Shown one piece after another: positions 5,530 to 13,611 of a stretch of DNA of 14,234 nucleotides. A program made the translations under genes and the position numbers. The notes under the pieces were generated by a model. That model saw nothing but the letters and a program-made list of their open reading frames with translations, was not told where the DNA came from and ran no database searches. The first letter of the stretch is position 1, and every line of letters starts with the position of its first letter. The stretch comes from Gammaproteobacteria bacterium. Its GTDB lineage: Bacteria > Pseudomonadota > Gammaproteobacteria > SZUA-229. Location: NCBI GenBank assembly GCA_026998145.1, contig JALTRC010000067.1, positions 1-14,234 on the forward strand, in the 5' to 3' direction.

Positions 5530-8500
5530 ATGCGTTTAAGCAAAATCAAGCTGGCTGGCTTTAAATCCTTTGTTGACCCCACCACTATCAATTTTCCCAG
5601 CAATCTGGGTGGCATTGTTGGCCCCAATGGCTGTGGTAAGTCCAATACCATCGATGCGGTACGCTGGGTAATGGGTGAGTCTTCAGCCAAGAACTTACGT
5701 GGCGCATCCATGGATGATGTTATTTTCAGCGGCTCCTCTTCCCGCAAGCCGGTGAGCCAGGCATCGGTTGAGCTGGTATTTGATAATTCAGAAGGCAAGC
5801 TGCAGGGGGCATACGCCAATTATGCGGAGATTTCCGTTAAGCGCAGCGCCACCCGTGATGGCAAATCCACATACTATTTAAATGGCACCAAATGCCGCCG
5901 CCGGGATATTTCCGATCTGTTTCTGGGTACCGGACTGGGGCCGCGCAGCTATGCGATTATCGAGCAGGGCATGATTTCCCGCCTGATTGAAGCCAAGCCG
6001 GAAGAGCTGCGGGTGTTTTTAGAGGAAGCTGCCGGTATCTCCAAGTACAAGGAGCGCCGCCGGGAAACGGAAAACCGTATTCGCCACACCCGGGAGAATC
6101 TGGATCGTCTGGATGATCTGCGTGAAGAAGTGGATAAGCAGCTGGCTCATTTGCAGCGCCAGTCCCGCACCGCCGAGCGTTATAAAGAATATAAAATCGA
6201 AGAGCGCCGCATCAAGGCAGAGCATCTGGCCCTGCGCTGGCGCGAGCTGAATGCGGAAGTGGAAAAGCGGGAACAGGCCATTTCCGAACAGCAAACCCGT
6301 CTGGAACAGGTGATTGCCGAGCAGCGTTCGGTTGAGTCGGAACTGGAACAGCAGCGGGAGCAGCGCACCGAGCTGAATGAATCCTTAAATGCGGTGCAGG
6401 GGCGCTACTACCAGTTAGGCTCGGAAATCTCCCGCCTTGAGCAGTCCATCCAGCATCAGAAAGAAACCTATCAGCGCCAGTATGCGGATCTGCAACAGCT
6501 GGAATCCAGCCTGCAGGAGCTGGAGGAAACCCTGGAAAAAGACCGTCAGGAACTGGAAGAAGTCAGCCTGATTCTGGAAGAGAACGAGCCAAAGCTGGAA
6601 ATGCAGCGGGAAGCCCAGATGGCCGCCAATGAAGCCCTGCAGGAAGCGGAACAGGCTATGCAGGAATGGCAGAAAAACTGGGAAGATTATAATCAGCGGG
6701 TGGCCGAGCCAACCCAGCAGGCGCAGATCGAGCGCACCCGCATGGAGCATCTGGAGCGGCATATTGCCCAGCAGCAACAGCGTCTGGAAAAACTGGAAGA
6801 AGAAAAGCGCAAGCTCACTGGCGATGATATGGAAATCCAGCTGGAGCAGTTGCAGGAGCAGGCGGAAACCGCCGAGATGCGCAAGGCCGAGCTGGAAGAG
6901 CAGGTGGCCGAGGTGCTGGAATCCATTCGCCAGAGCCGCGAGCAGCAAAATGAATTTAACCGTGAGCAGGACAATATCCGCCAGCAGCAGCATGATTTGC
7001 GGGGCCGTCTGGCATCCCTGCAGGCCTTGCAGCAGGCCGCTCTGGGCAAAACCGAAAAAGCCATATCCGGCTGGCTGGATAATCAGGGGCTGGCCAATAA
7101 CAGCCGTCTGGCCGAGCATCTAAGCGTGGAAGCGGGCTGGGAAAAGGCCACGGAAACCGTGTTGGGCCAGTATCTGGAAGCGGTTTGTGTGGATGATATG
7201 GGCAGCCTCAGCAATAGCTTGAATGAACTAAAAGCCAGCCTCAGTGTGTTTGAGCAGGGGACGCCCGCCAGTCCGGCCAGTGCCGGCAGTCTGGCAGAAA
7301 AAATCCGCTCGGATCTGGCGCTGGGTGAGTTGCTTCACGGGGTGAAAGTGGCGGATGACATCAATCAGGCACTGGCCATGCGCAGCCAGCTGGGCGAGGG
7401 CGAGTCGGTGATTACCCGGGATGGTATCTGGCTGGGTAAAAACTGGATGCGGGTTGCCCGGGATAGGGATGAAAAAAGCGGCGTACTGGCCCGGGAACAG
7501 GAAATCAAACTGCTGGAACAGCAGCTGGAAGATATCGATATGCAGGCGGAAGCCCTGGAAGAACGCATTGCCGAAGGTCGTAGCGCCCTGCAGGATTTTG
7601 AGCGTTCCCGTGAGCAGTGGCAGGCGGAACTGAATCAGGCTCACAATCAGGCTTCCCAGGTGCAGGCGCAGATTACCGCCCTGCAATCCCGGGTGGAGCA
7701 GATGCTTAGCCGCAATAAAAATCTGCAACTGGAAACCGCCGAGCTGCAAAGCCAGATTGCCCGGGAAGAGGAAGAAATGGAACAGGCCCGACGGCAGCGC
7801 AATGAAGCCATGAACCAGATGGATAGCCTGTCCCGGGAGCGGGAAGAACTGAGTCAGCAGAAAGAGGCCATCCAGAACCAGCTCCATGAACATCGCAGCA
7901 AGGCGCAGACCCAGCGGGAGCAGGCCCATGAGCTGGCCATTCGTATTGAATCCAGCCGCACCGCCAAACGTAATCTGGAACAGAATATCGAGCGTATGAG
8001 CCGCCAGCTGGAGCAGTTGCAGCAGCGCCGCCGTGAACTACAGGAGATGGTCAGCCGGGGCGAAACACCGGGCACGCAAATGCAGGAGGAGCTGGAATCC
8101 CTGCTGGAGCAACGCCTGCAGGTGGAAGAGCAGCTCACCGAGGCGCGCCGGGCAGTGGAAAGCGTGGATAATGCCATCCGTGCCAAAGAGCAGCAGCGCA
8201 GCGAGTTTGAGCAGAAATCCCAGATGATTCGTTCCAGTCTGGAGCAGGCGCGCATCAATTCCCAGGAAGTGCTGGTGCGCGGCCATACGGTGCAGGAGCA
8301 GCTGGATGAAACCGATTTTGATGTGCAGGAACTACTGGAAGAACTGGGTGAGGCGGCACAGATTCATGAATGGCAGCGCAAGGTGGATGAAATCGCCCAG
8401 AAGATTTCCCGTCTGGGGCCGATAAATCTGGCGGCCATTGACGAGTATCAGGAGCAGTTAAAGCGCAAAACCTATCTGGATTCCCAGCACGGGGATGTTA

Positions 8501-9030
8501 TCGAAGCCCTGGAAACCCTGGAAAAGGCGATTGCGAAAATCGACAGGGAAACCCGTACCCGCTTCAAGGATACCTATGAGCATGTGAACAGCCGTTTGCA
8601 GGATATGTTCCCCCGTCTGTTTGGCGGTGGCCAGGCCTATCTGGAAATGACCGGCGATGATCTGCTCAATACGGGGGTAATGGTCATGGCGCGGCCACCG
8701 GGTAAACGCATCAGCAATATTCACCTGATGTCCGGTGGTGAAAAAGCCTTAACCGCGGTGGCGCTGGTATTTGCCATCTTCGAGCTGAACCCGGCACCTT
8801 TCTGTATGCTGGACGAGGTGGATGCACCGCTGGATGAAGCCAATGTGGGGCGCTTCTGTGATCTGGTGAAGGAAATGTCCAAGCAGGTGCAGTTTATTTT
8901 TATTACCCACAATAAGACCACCATGGAACTGTCGGAGCATATGTCCGGTGTGACCATGCGCGAGGCGGGCGTGTCCCGTCTGGTGTCGGTGGATATCGAA
9001 GAAGCAGCAAAACTGGTGGCGGCAGAATAA
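5530..9030 (+). CDS. smc: chromosome segregation protein SMC
   Basis: A 1166-residue SMC ATPase, the core of the condensin complex with ScpA and ScpB that organises and compacts the chromosome. The N-terminal head has the Walker A loop GPNGCGKS (31-38) and VRWVMGE. Coiled coil I runs from about 165 to 510, almost all Glu, Gln, Arg and Leu. The hinge is about 511-660 (SGWLDNQGLANNSRLAEHLS onward). Coiled coil II follows to about 1000. The C-terminal head carries the signature LMSGGEKAL (near 1065-1073) and Walker B FCMLDEVDAPLDEA (near 1090-1103), followed by FIFITHN. The length is normal. It starts at ATG 5530, eight bases after CAGGA. The stop overlaps the zipA start (TAATG), so the two are cotranscribed. 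scpA and scpB are not in the window. Confidence 0.97.
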   Translation: MRLSKIKLAGFKSFVDPTTINFPSNLGGIVGPNGCGKSNTIDAVRWVMGESSAKNLRGASMDDVIFSGSSSRKPVSQASVELVFDNSEGKLQGAYANYAEISVKRSATRDGKSTYYLNGTKCRRRDISDLFLGTGLGPRSYAIIEQGMISRLIEAKPEELRVFLEEAAGISKYKERRRETENRIRHTRENLDRLDDLREEVDKQLAHLQRQSRTAERYKEYKIEERRIKAEHLALRWRELNAEVEKREQAISEQQTRLEQVIAEQRSVESELEQQREQRTELNESLNAVQGRYYQLGSEISRLEQSIQHQKETYQRQYADLQQLESSLQELEETLEKDRQELEEVSLILEENEPKLEMQREAQMAANEALQEAEQAMQEWQKNWEDYNQRVAEPTQQAQIERTRMEHLERHIAQQQQRLEKLEEEKRKLTGDDMEIQLEQLQEQAETAEMRKAELEEQVAEVLESIRQSREQQNEFNREQDNIRQQQHDLRGRLASLQALQQAALGKTEKAISGWLDNQGLANNSRLAEHLSVEAGWEKATETVLGQYLEAVCVDDMGSLSNSLNELKASLSVFEQGTPASPASAGSLAEKIRSDLALGELLHGVKVADDINQALAMRSQLGEGESVITRDGIWLGKNWMRVARDRDEKSGVLAREQEIKLLEQQLEDIDMQAEALEERIAEGRSALQDFERSREQWQAELNQAHNQASQVQAQITALQSRVEQMLSRNKNLQLETAELQSQIAREEEEMEQARRQRNEAMNQMDSLSREREELSQQKEAIQNQLHEHRSKAQTQREQAHELAIRIESSRTAKRNLEQNIERMSRQLEQLQQRRRELQEMVSRGETPGTQMQEELESLLEQRLQVEEQLTEARRAVESVDNAIRAKEQQRSEFEQKSQMIRSSLEQARINSQEVLVRGHTVQEQLDETDFDVQELLEELGEAAQIHEWQRKVDEIAQKISRLGPINLAAIDEYQEQLKRKTYLDSQHGDVIEALETLEKAIAKIDRETRTRFKDTYEHVNSRLQDMFPRLFGGGQAYLEMTGDDLLNTGVMVMARPPGKRISNIHLMSGGEKALTAVALVFAIFELNPAPFCMLDEVDAPLDEANVGRFCDLVKEMSKQVQFIFITHNKTTMELSEHMSGVTMREAGVSRLVSVDIEEAAKLVAAE

Positions 9031-9881
9031 TGGACGATTTACGCTGGATTTTGCTAGGTGTTGGCATAGTGATTGTGGTTGCCGTGTACTTCTGGAGTCG
9101 TTCCCGAAAACAGGATGGTTTTTATACCTCAACGCCCCCTGTTGATGACCTGCCTTCATTTGCTGCTGAAGATAAAGATGGCTGGGTGGATGGTGTTAGC
9201 CCGGTACGGGTAGTGGCCCGCCAGGATGATATACAAGTGGAGCCCACGCCGCTTGAGGTAGATGATGATGCGTTTAATGAAGACCCAGTATCAGAAGCGA
9301 AAACAGAAACAATAATGGAAACCGGAGCGCCCGAAGTTGTTGAAGAGAATCAGGCCGCCACTGAAGAGCCAGCTGAAAAAACTGAAATAGAGCCGCAAAC
9401 TGAACCGGATCAAGTCGATAATGTTGCCGAAGAGGAACAGGAAGCAAGCCCGCAAACCGATGCACCAGCAACATCTGAAAATGATGTGATCTCCCTGTTT
9501 TTAATTGTGCGGGAGCAAAAGCCATTAAAAGGGGAAAGTATTTTATCGGCGGCTCTGGCCAATCATCTGGAATACGGGGAGATGAAAATTTTCCATCGTA
9601 AGGATGATAATGGCGAGATTATTTTCAGCATGGCCAATATGCTGGAGCCGGGCTATTTTGATCCGGACACCATGCAGTCCATGGAAACCCGCGGCGTGAG
9701 CTTTTTTATTCAGCTGGGTTTATGTGATGATCCAGTCAAGGCACTGGATGATATGCTGATTTGCGCCCATGCCATGGCCAATATGTTAGGCACTCACTTA
9801 TGCGATCAGAACCGGCAGATTCTGGATGAAGTCAGTACCCGCAGCATGCGTGAAAAAGCCAAACGATTTATAAAAGCCTGA
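9030..9881 (+). CDS. zipA: cell division protein ZipA
   Basis: A 283-residue bitopic inner-membrane protein that anchors FtsZ filaments to the membrane at the division site. Residues 1-5 are periplasmic, the transmembrane helix is about 6-22 (WILLGVGIVIVVAVYFW), then a basic SRSRKQ stop-transfer. An acidic, Pro/Glu/Thr-rich flexible linker spans about 28-150. The C-terminal FtsZ-binding domain begins near 152 (DVISLFLIVREQKPLKGESI) and includes GEMKIFHRKDDNGEIIFSMA, a family signature. The ATG overlaps the smc stop by one base. Linker sequence is poorly conserved in this family, so its composition is expected. No terminator is obvious after the stop. Confidence 0.95.
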   Translation: MDDLRWILLGVGIVIVVAVYFWSRSRKQDGFYTSTPPVDDLPSFAAEDKDGWVDGVSPVRVVARQDDIQVEPTPLEVDDDAFNEDPVSEAKTETIMETGAPEVVEENQAATEEPAEKTEIEPQTEPDQVDNVAEEEQEASPQTDAPATSENDVISLFLIVREQKPLKGESILSAALANHLEYGEMKIFHRKDDNGEIIFSMANMLEPGYFDPDTMQSMETRGVSFFIQLGLCDDPVKALDDMLICAHAMANMLGTHLCDQNRQILDEVSTRSMREKAKRFIKA

Positions 9882-9900
9882 GATATTTAGTTGGCGCTTT

Positions 9901-9935
9901 GACTAAAGACTCACAACTAAAGACTAAAAACTAAC
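9901..9935 (+). repeat. dispersed repeat GACTAAAGACTCACAACTAA, copy 3
   Basis: The segment reads GACTAAAGACTCACAACTAA then AGACTAAAAACTAAC. It is the longest of three copies in the window and itself has an internal repetition (ACTAAAGACTMA). It lies between zipA and ligA, 19 bases after the zipA stop. Confidence 0.55.
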
Positions 9936-9936
9936 G

Positions 9937-9946
9937 CCCCCCCCCC
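9937..9946 (+). repeat. C10 homopolymer tract before ligA
   Basis: Ten C residues sit 48 bases before the ligA start, between two dispersed repeats. Homopolymers of this length are prone to slippage, and also to sequencing error. Confidence 0.8.
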
Positions 9947-9966
9947 TTTGCGCCTTAGCGTCAAAA
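9945..9966 (-). repeat. third copy of the GACGC-AAGGCGC repeat
   Basis: The - strand reads TTTTGACGCTAAGGCGCAAA, matching the start of both arms at 12012-12047 and 13574-13609 except at one or two bases. It shows that the arm is a dispersed repeat, not a unique terminator of ligA. Confidence 0.6.
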
Positions 9967-9993
9967 TATCAAGAGTTCAATATCTGTAATAAA

Positions 9994-12009
9994 ATGTCCG
10001 ATAACAATATCCAGCAAAAAATCCAGTCACTCAAAGACCAGCTGAATTTATACAGCTACCAGTATTACACGCTGGATGACCCACAGGTGCCCGATGCCAC
10101 CTATGATCGCCTGTACCGTGAACTGCAATCCCTGGAAGAAAAATATCCCCAGTTTATTAGTAGCGATTCACCCACCCAGCGAGTTGGGGATAAACCCCTG
10201 GATGGTTTTACCCAGGTCAAACATGAAGTGCCCATGTTGTCTCTGGATAATGTATTTAGCGCCGAGGAGCTGCGCGAATTTAATCAGCGTATTCAGCACC
10301 GCTTAAATACCAGCGATGAAATTGAATTTGCCGCCGAGCCAAAACTGGACGGCCTGGCCATTAGCCTGATTTACAAAAAGGGTTTACTGGTGCAGGCGGG
10401 CACAAGGGGAGATGGTACAACCGGCGAAGATGTTACCCAGAATGTGCGCACCATTAAATCCATACCCCTGAAATTAATGGGCAATGATTATCCAGCCCTG
10501 CTGGAAGTGCGCGGTGAAATTTTTATGCCAAAAGCCGCCTTTGAAGCCTTAAATAAAAAAGCAGAAGCGGCCGGCGAAAAAACCTTTGCCAATCCTCGCA
10601 ATGCGGCGGCCGGTTCATTGCGTCAACTGGATCCTAAAATCACCGCCTCACGACATCTTGCCATGTATTGCTATGCGGTCGGTAAAAATGACGGCATGAA
10701 AAATCTTGCCACCCATATGCAAATGCTCGATCAGTTACAACACTGGGGCCTGCCTTTATGCAAAGAGCGGGAAGTAGTGCAGGGGGTGGAGGGTTGCCTG
10801 GCCTATTATAAAAAAATGGCCGATATGCGGGATAGCCTGCCCTATGAAATTGATGGCATTGTGTACAAGGTCAACCGGCTGGATTTACAGCAACAGCTGG
10901 GCTTTGTGGCAAAAGCCCCCCGCTGGGCCATTGCCCATAAATTTCCCGCACAGGAAGAAATTACCAGGGTTAAAAAAATTGAATTTCAGGTAGGACGCAC
11001 TGGCGCTATAACACCAGTGGCCAGATTAGAGCCGGTTTTTGTGGGCGGCGTCACCGTGAGCAATGCAACCTTGCATAATATGGATGAAATCACCCGGCTG
11101 GATATTCGTGAAGGGGATCAGGTGGTGATACTGCGCGCCGGTGATGTGATACCCAAGGTCGTGCGCGTAGTGCCCGGTAGCCGTCAACACAATAACCCGC
11201 CGGTACAATTACCCAAACACTGCCCGGTGTGTGGCTCGGATATTATTCAACTGGAAGGTGAAGCCATTGCCCGTTGCAGTGGTGGCCTGTATTGCCCTGC
11301 GCAGCGCAAGGAAGCCATCAAACATTTTGCTTCCCGCAAGGCCATGGATATTGATGGGCTGGGTGATAAGCTGGTGGAACAACTGGTAGATGAAAAACTG
11401 ATTGAACATATACCCGACCTGTATCATTTAACACTGAAACAACTGGTACAGCTGGAACGCATGGGTGAAAAATCTGCGCAAAATTTACTGGATGCACTGG
11501 AGGCCAGTAAAGAAACCCGGCTACCCCGTTTTATTTATGCACTGGGTATACGCGAAGTGGGCGAGGCAACCGCCCAGGCACTGGCTTTATATTTTGCCAA
11601 TCTGGATGACTTGATGAAAGCCGATGAAGAAACTCTGCAACAGGTACCGGATGTGGGGCCTATAGTGGCCGGGCATATTGTCAGCTTTTTCCGGCAGCCC
11701 CATAACCGGGAAATTATTCAGCAGTTACGGGATGCGGGCATCCACTGGCCTGCCATTGAAAAGCCTGCGAAAACTGAGCAGAAACTGGCCGGTAAAACCT
11801 TTGTGCTTACCGGCACCTTATCCAATATGACCCGTGATGAAGCCAAGCAGGCACTTATGGCTAAAGGCGCAAAAGTGACCGGCAGTGTATCGAAAAAAAC
11901 CGATTATGTAGTGGCCGGTGAAAGCCCTGGATCCAAAGTGGCGAAAGCAGAAAAGCTGGGGGTTGAGATACTGGATGAAGGGGCTTTGATGGATTTATTG
12001 GGGGCTTGA
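9994..12009 (+). CDS. ligA: NAD-dependent DNA ligase LigA
   Basis: A 671-residue NAD+-dependent ligase that seals nicks in replication (Okazaki fragments) and repair. Domain Ia at the N-terminus has YYTLDDPQVPDATYDRLYREL (about 24-44). The adenylation domain has the AMP-accepting Lys117 in AEPKLDG, followed by GDGTTGEDVT. An OB-fold follows, with KFPAQEEIT and VGRTGAITPVA. The zinc finger uses Cys410, Cys413, Cys428 and Cys434. The helix-hairpin-helix region covers about 450-590, and the C-terminal BRCT domain starts near 597 (LAGKTFVLTGTLS). The length is normal. The ATG at 9994 has no clear Shine-Dalgarno sequence (CTGTAATAAA just upstream), but the N-terminus fits the family. It probably belongs to the smc-zipA unit, or has its own promoter in the repeat-filled gap. 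Confidence 0.97.
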   Translation: MSDNNIQQKIQSLKDQLNLYSYQYYTLDDPQVPDATYDRLYRELQSLEEKYPQFISSDSPTQRVGDKPLDGFTQVKHEVPMLSLDNVFSAEELREFNQRIQHRLNTSDEIEFAAEPKLDGLAISLIYKKGLLVQAGTRGDGTTGEDVTQNVRTIKSIPLKLMGNDYPALLEVRGEIFMPKAAFEALNKKAEAAGEKTFANPRNAAAGSLRQLDPKITASRHLAMYCYAVGKNDGMKNLATHMQMLDQLQHWGLPLCKEREVVQGVEGCLAYYKKMADMRDSLPYEIDGIVYKVNRLDLQQQLGFVAKAPRWAIAHKFPAQEEITRVKKIEFQVGRTGAITPVARLEPVFVGGVTVSNATLHNMDEITRLDIREGDQVVILRAGDVIPKVVRVVPGSRQHNNPPVQLPKHCPVCGSDIIQLEGEAIARCSGGLYCPAQRKEAIKHFASRKAMDIDGLGDKLVEQLVDEKLIEHIPDLYHLTLKQLVQLERMGEKSAQNLLDALEASKETRLPRFIYALGIREVGEATAQALALYFANLDDLMKADEETLQQVPDVGPIVAGHIVSFFRQPHNREIIQQLRDAGIHWPAIEKPAKTEQKLAGKTFVLTGTLSNMTRDEAKQALMAKGAKVTGSVSKKTDYVVAGESPGSKVAKAEKLGVEILDEGALMDLLGA

Positions 12010-12011
12010 GG

Positions 12012-12047
12012 TTTTGACGCGAAGGCGCGAAGGACGCGGAGTTTTTG
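12012..12047 (+). repeat. left 36-bp inverted arm flanking the IS element
   Basis: The arm begins TTTTGACGCGAAGGCGC two bases after the ligA stop. It pairs with 13574-13609, with only about five mismatches over 36 positions. With the IS removed, the two arms would form a long hairpin between the convergent genes ligA and ykgJ, suited to act as a two-way terminator. Confidence 0.7.
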
Positions 12048-12066
12048 TGGTAGATGATATGGGTTT

Positions 12067-12090
12067 GACACAGAGACACGGAGACGCAGA
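12067..12090 (+). repeat. CACAGAG-type purine-rich repeat
   Basis: GACACAGAGACACGGAGACG followed by CAGA resembles the hairpin arms of the tandem units at 3203-3230 and 3375-3402. The same repeat family is therefore present at two sites about 9 kb apart. Confidence 0.45.
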
Positions 12091-12096
12091 ACAAAA

Positions 12097-12139
12097 GGGG
12101 TCAGAGAAAAATTTCAGGGGTCACAAATTTCAGGGGTCA
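12097..12139 (+). repeat. three GGGGTCA direct repeats next to the IS left end
   Basis: GGGGTCA occurs at 12097, 12117 and 12133. The last two are within AATTTCAGGGGTCA, repeated exactly with a 16-base period. The block ends just before the inverted repeat of the IS. It may be part of the repeat that was the insertion target. Confidence 0.55.
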
Positions 12140-12159
12140 TATATGGTCCACCCCGTATT

Positions 12160-12400
12160 GCAAGACAAAACTACCGTATAGCTAAAAAATATTGCTTCCA
12201 TATATCCGGCCTTTTTATGAAGCGGTCTAAGCTTCTGGCCCTGATGGAATCTGCGCATACCCATCTCATCAAGTCTTCGGCTTCATTGAGCCCGAGACCC
12301 CGTCAGATTTGTAGATATGCAGGTGTTACCTTTTATGCCATCACTTGAATTTCATCTTCGCAACTCGTTGATTACAGTTTCCTGTAAATATTCTTTTATT
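12160..12400 (-). ncRNA. candidate IS110 guide (bridge/seek) RNA region
   Basis: This non-coding stretch lies between the transposase stop and the left inverted repeat, where IS1111-type elements encode the RNA that pairs with target and donor DNA. Several stems are visible: TTACAG-TTTC-CTGTAA (12372-12387); GTCT/AGAC plus GGCT/AGCC around a six-base loop with a 2x2 internal loop (12273-12298); GATGG/CCATC with a 13-base loop (12243-12265); GAAGC/GCTTC (12219-12235). RNA ends and guide segments were not determined. The assignment rests on family knowledge and position. Confidence 0.4.
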
Positions 12401-13440
12401 CTAAATCATGCCTAGCTGAAACGTGGTTTGTTTGGTTAGTAAAGCCCACGCAATGCGTGCATTTTTGTTGGCTACCGCGACGGCGGTGATATTTTTTCCG
12501 CGACGCGTATCCAGTTGTTTAATCCAAGTGTTGCGCTTATCTTGATATTTCTCAGCTACCCTGACAACGGTTCGACCGCCGTGTATTAATAATGTGCGCA
12601 AATAGGTATCGCCACGTTTGCTAATGCCTAACAGGGTTGGCTTACCGCCGGTTGAATGCTGTCGCGGAACAAGGCCTAACCAGGCAGCGAGTTCACGTCC
12701 ATTCTTAAATACATTGATATCACCAATAGCGGCGACTAGGGCGGTTGCGCTCAGTAAGCCAACCCCGGGTATAGTGAGCAATCTTTGGCAGTTTTCATTC
12801 TCTTTGCAGATGATCTTTAGTTTATTTTCTAAGATCTCTACTCGATCATCTAAATGTACCATTTCATTATATAAGTCATCGAGTAAGTCTCTGAATATCA
12901 CGGTGAGTTCGTTAGAGGCATCTTCAAGAATACAGGGTATTTCTTTACGCACATATGAAATGCCTTTTGGAATGATAATGCCGTATTCCATCAGTAAACC
13001 GCGTATTTGATTTGCCTGTGCAGTTCTTCTTGCAACGGCTTGACTACGAATCCGGTGCAGACTTTGTATATCTTGTTGCTCAACTGATTTTGCAGGAACA
13101 AAGCGCATTGAGGGTCGTTGCACCGCTTCACAAATTGCTTCTGCATCCGCGGCATCATTTTTGTTTGACTTTACAAAGGGTTTAACAAATTGTGGTGCAA
13201 TCATACGCACAGTATGCCCATAACGTTCAAAAACACGAACCAATAATTTGATCCACTACAAGCTTCTATTCCTATCAGGCAAGGTGATAACTGTGCAACA
13301 AACTGGCTAAGTTTATTACGTGTAAGTTTTTTAGTTAAAACGATAATACTGTTTTTATCTACACCATGGAGTTGAAAACTTTGTTTGGCTAAATCAATAC
13401 CCAGTACTTTAACGGTGTTTTTTGAGTTATTATATTTCAT
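12401..13440 (-). pseudogene. IS110-family transposase, frameshifted
   Basis: The gene starts at ATG 13440 (MKYNNSKNTVKVLGIDLAK) behind an AGAGGCAGG ribosome-binding site and ends at TAG 12401. The N-terminal part carries the DEDD residues: Asp in LGIDLAK, Glu in GIEACSGS, and two Asp in KNDAADAEAI. The C-terminal part has GVGLLSATALVAAIGD and AAWLGLVPRQHSTGGKP, with the candidate catalytic Ser in STGGK. After SGSNYW the frame is lost near 13241-13245: TGG-TT-CGT should be TGG-NTT-CGT, so one base is missing. Restoring it gives about 346 residues, the usual length. The two pieces are 13243-13440 and 12401-13243. IS110 genes are not known to use programmed frameshifting, so the copy is probably inactive, unless the missing base is a sequencing error. 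Confidence 0.85.
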
Positions 13441-13573
13441 GGCCTGCCTCTTCTGTTTGATGTTTATTGGTATATACATCATGGCTCATTTGAAGCCTTT
13501 TAGGGAGGGGTGGACCATTCCATTAGGTCTTGCTTTTTGTTCATTGTAAAAGGCTACTGCCCCCTTTTCGGTA

Positions 13574-13609
13574 CGAAAACTTTGCGCCCTTTGCGCCTTC
13601 GCGTCAAAA
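13574..13609 (-). repeat. right 36-bp inverted arm flanking the IS element
   Basis: On the - strand the arm begins TTTTGACGCGAAGGCGC, and it ends two bases before the ykgJ stop. It mirrors 12012-12047. Farther in, CTGCCCCCTTTT (13557-13568) mirrors AAAAGGGGTCAG (12093-12104) with one mismatch, so the symmetry extends beyond the arms. Confidence 0.7.
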
Positions 13610-13611
13610 AA

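Larger units (their letters stand above)
12143..13518 (-). mobile_element. IS110-family insertion sequence, IS1111-like type
   Basis: The element is bounded by the 12-bp inverted repeats ATGGTCCACCCC (12143-12154) and GGGGTGGACCAT (13507-13518), spanning 1376 bp. It contains one transposase gene on the - strand with a DEDD-type N-terminal domain and a C-terminal serine domain. Subterminal inverted repeats and a long non-coding part downstream of the transposase gene point to the IS1111 group. In that group the true ends lie a few bases outside the repeats, so the exact borders are not settled. No target duplication was seen, as expected for this family. Confidence 0.8.

Noticed and set aside
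6415..7119. Long open frames opposite smc (for example 234 codons on the - strand, others at 7228-7929 and 7854-8258)
   Set aside because: They are shadows of the Glu/Gln-rich coiled-coil codons of smc. The predicted proteins are low-complexity Leu/Phe or Ser/Cys strings with no family resemblance.
13201..13482. Programmed frameshift or two separate transposase genes in the IS
   Set aside because: IS110-family elements encode one continuous protein, and there is no slippery heptamer at the break. A single missing base explains the split.
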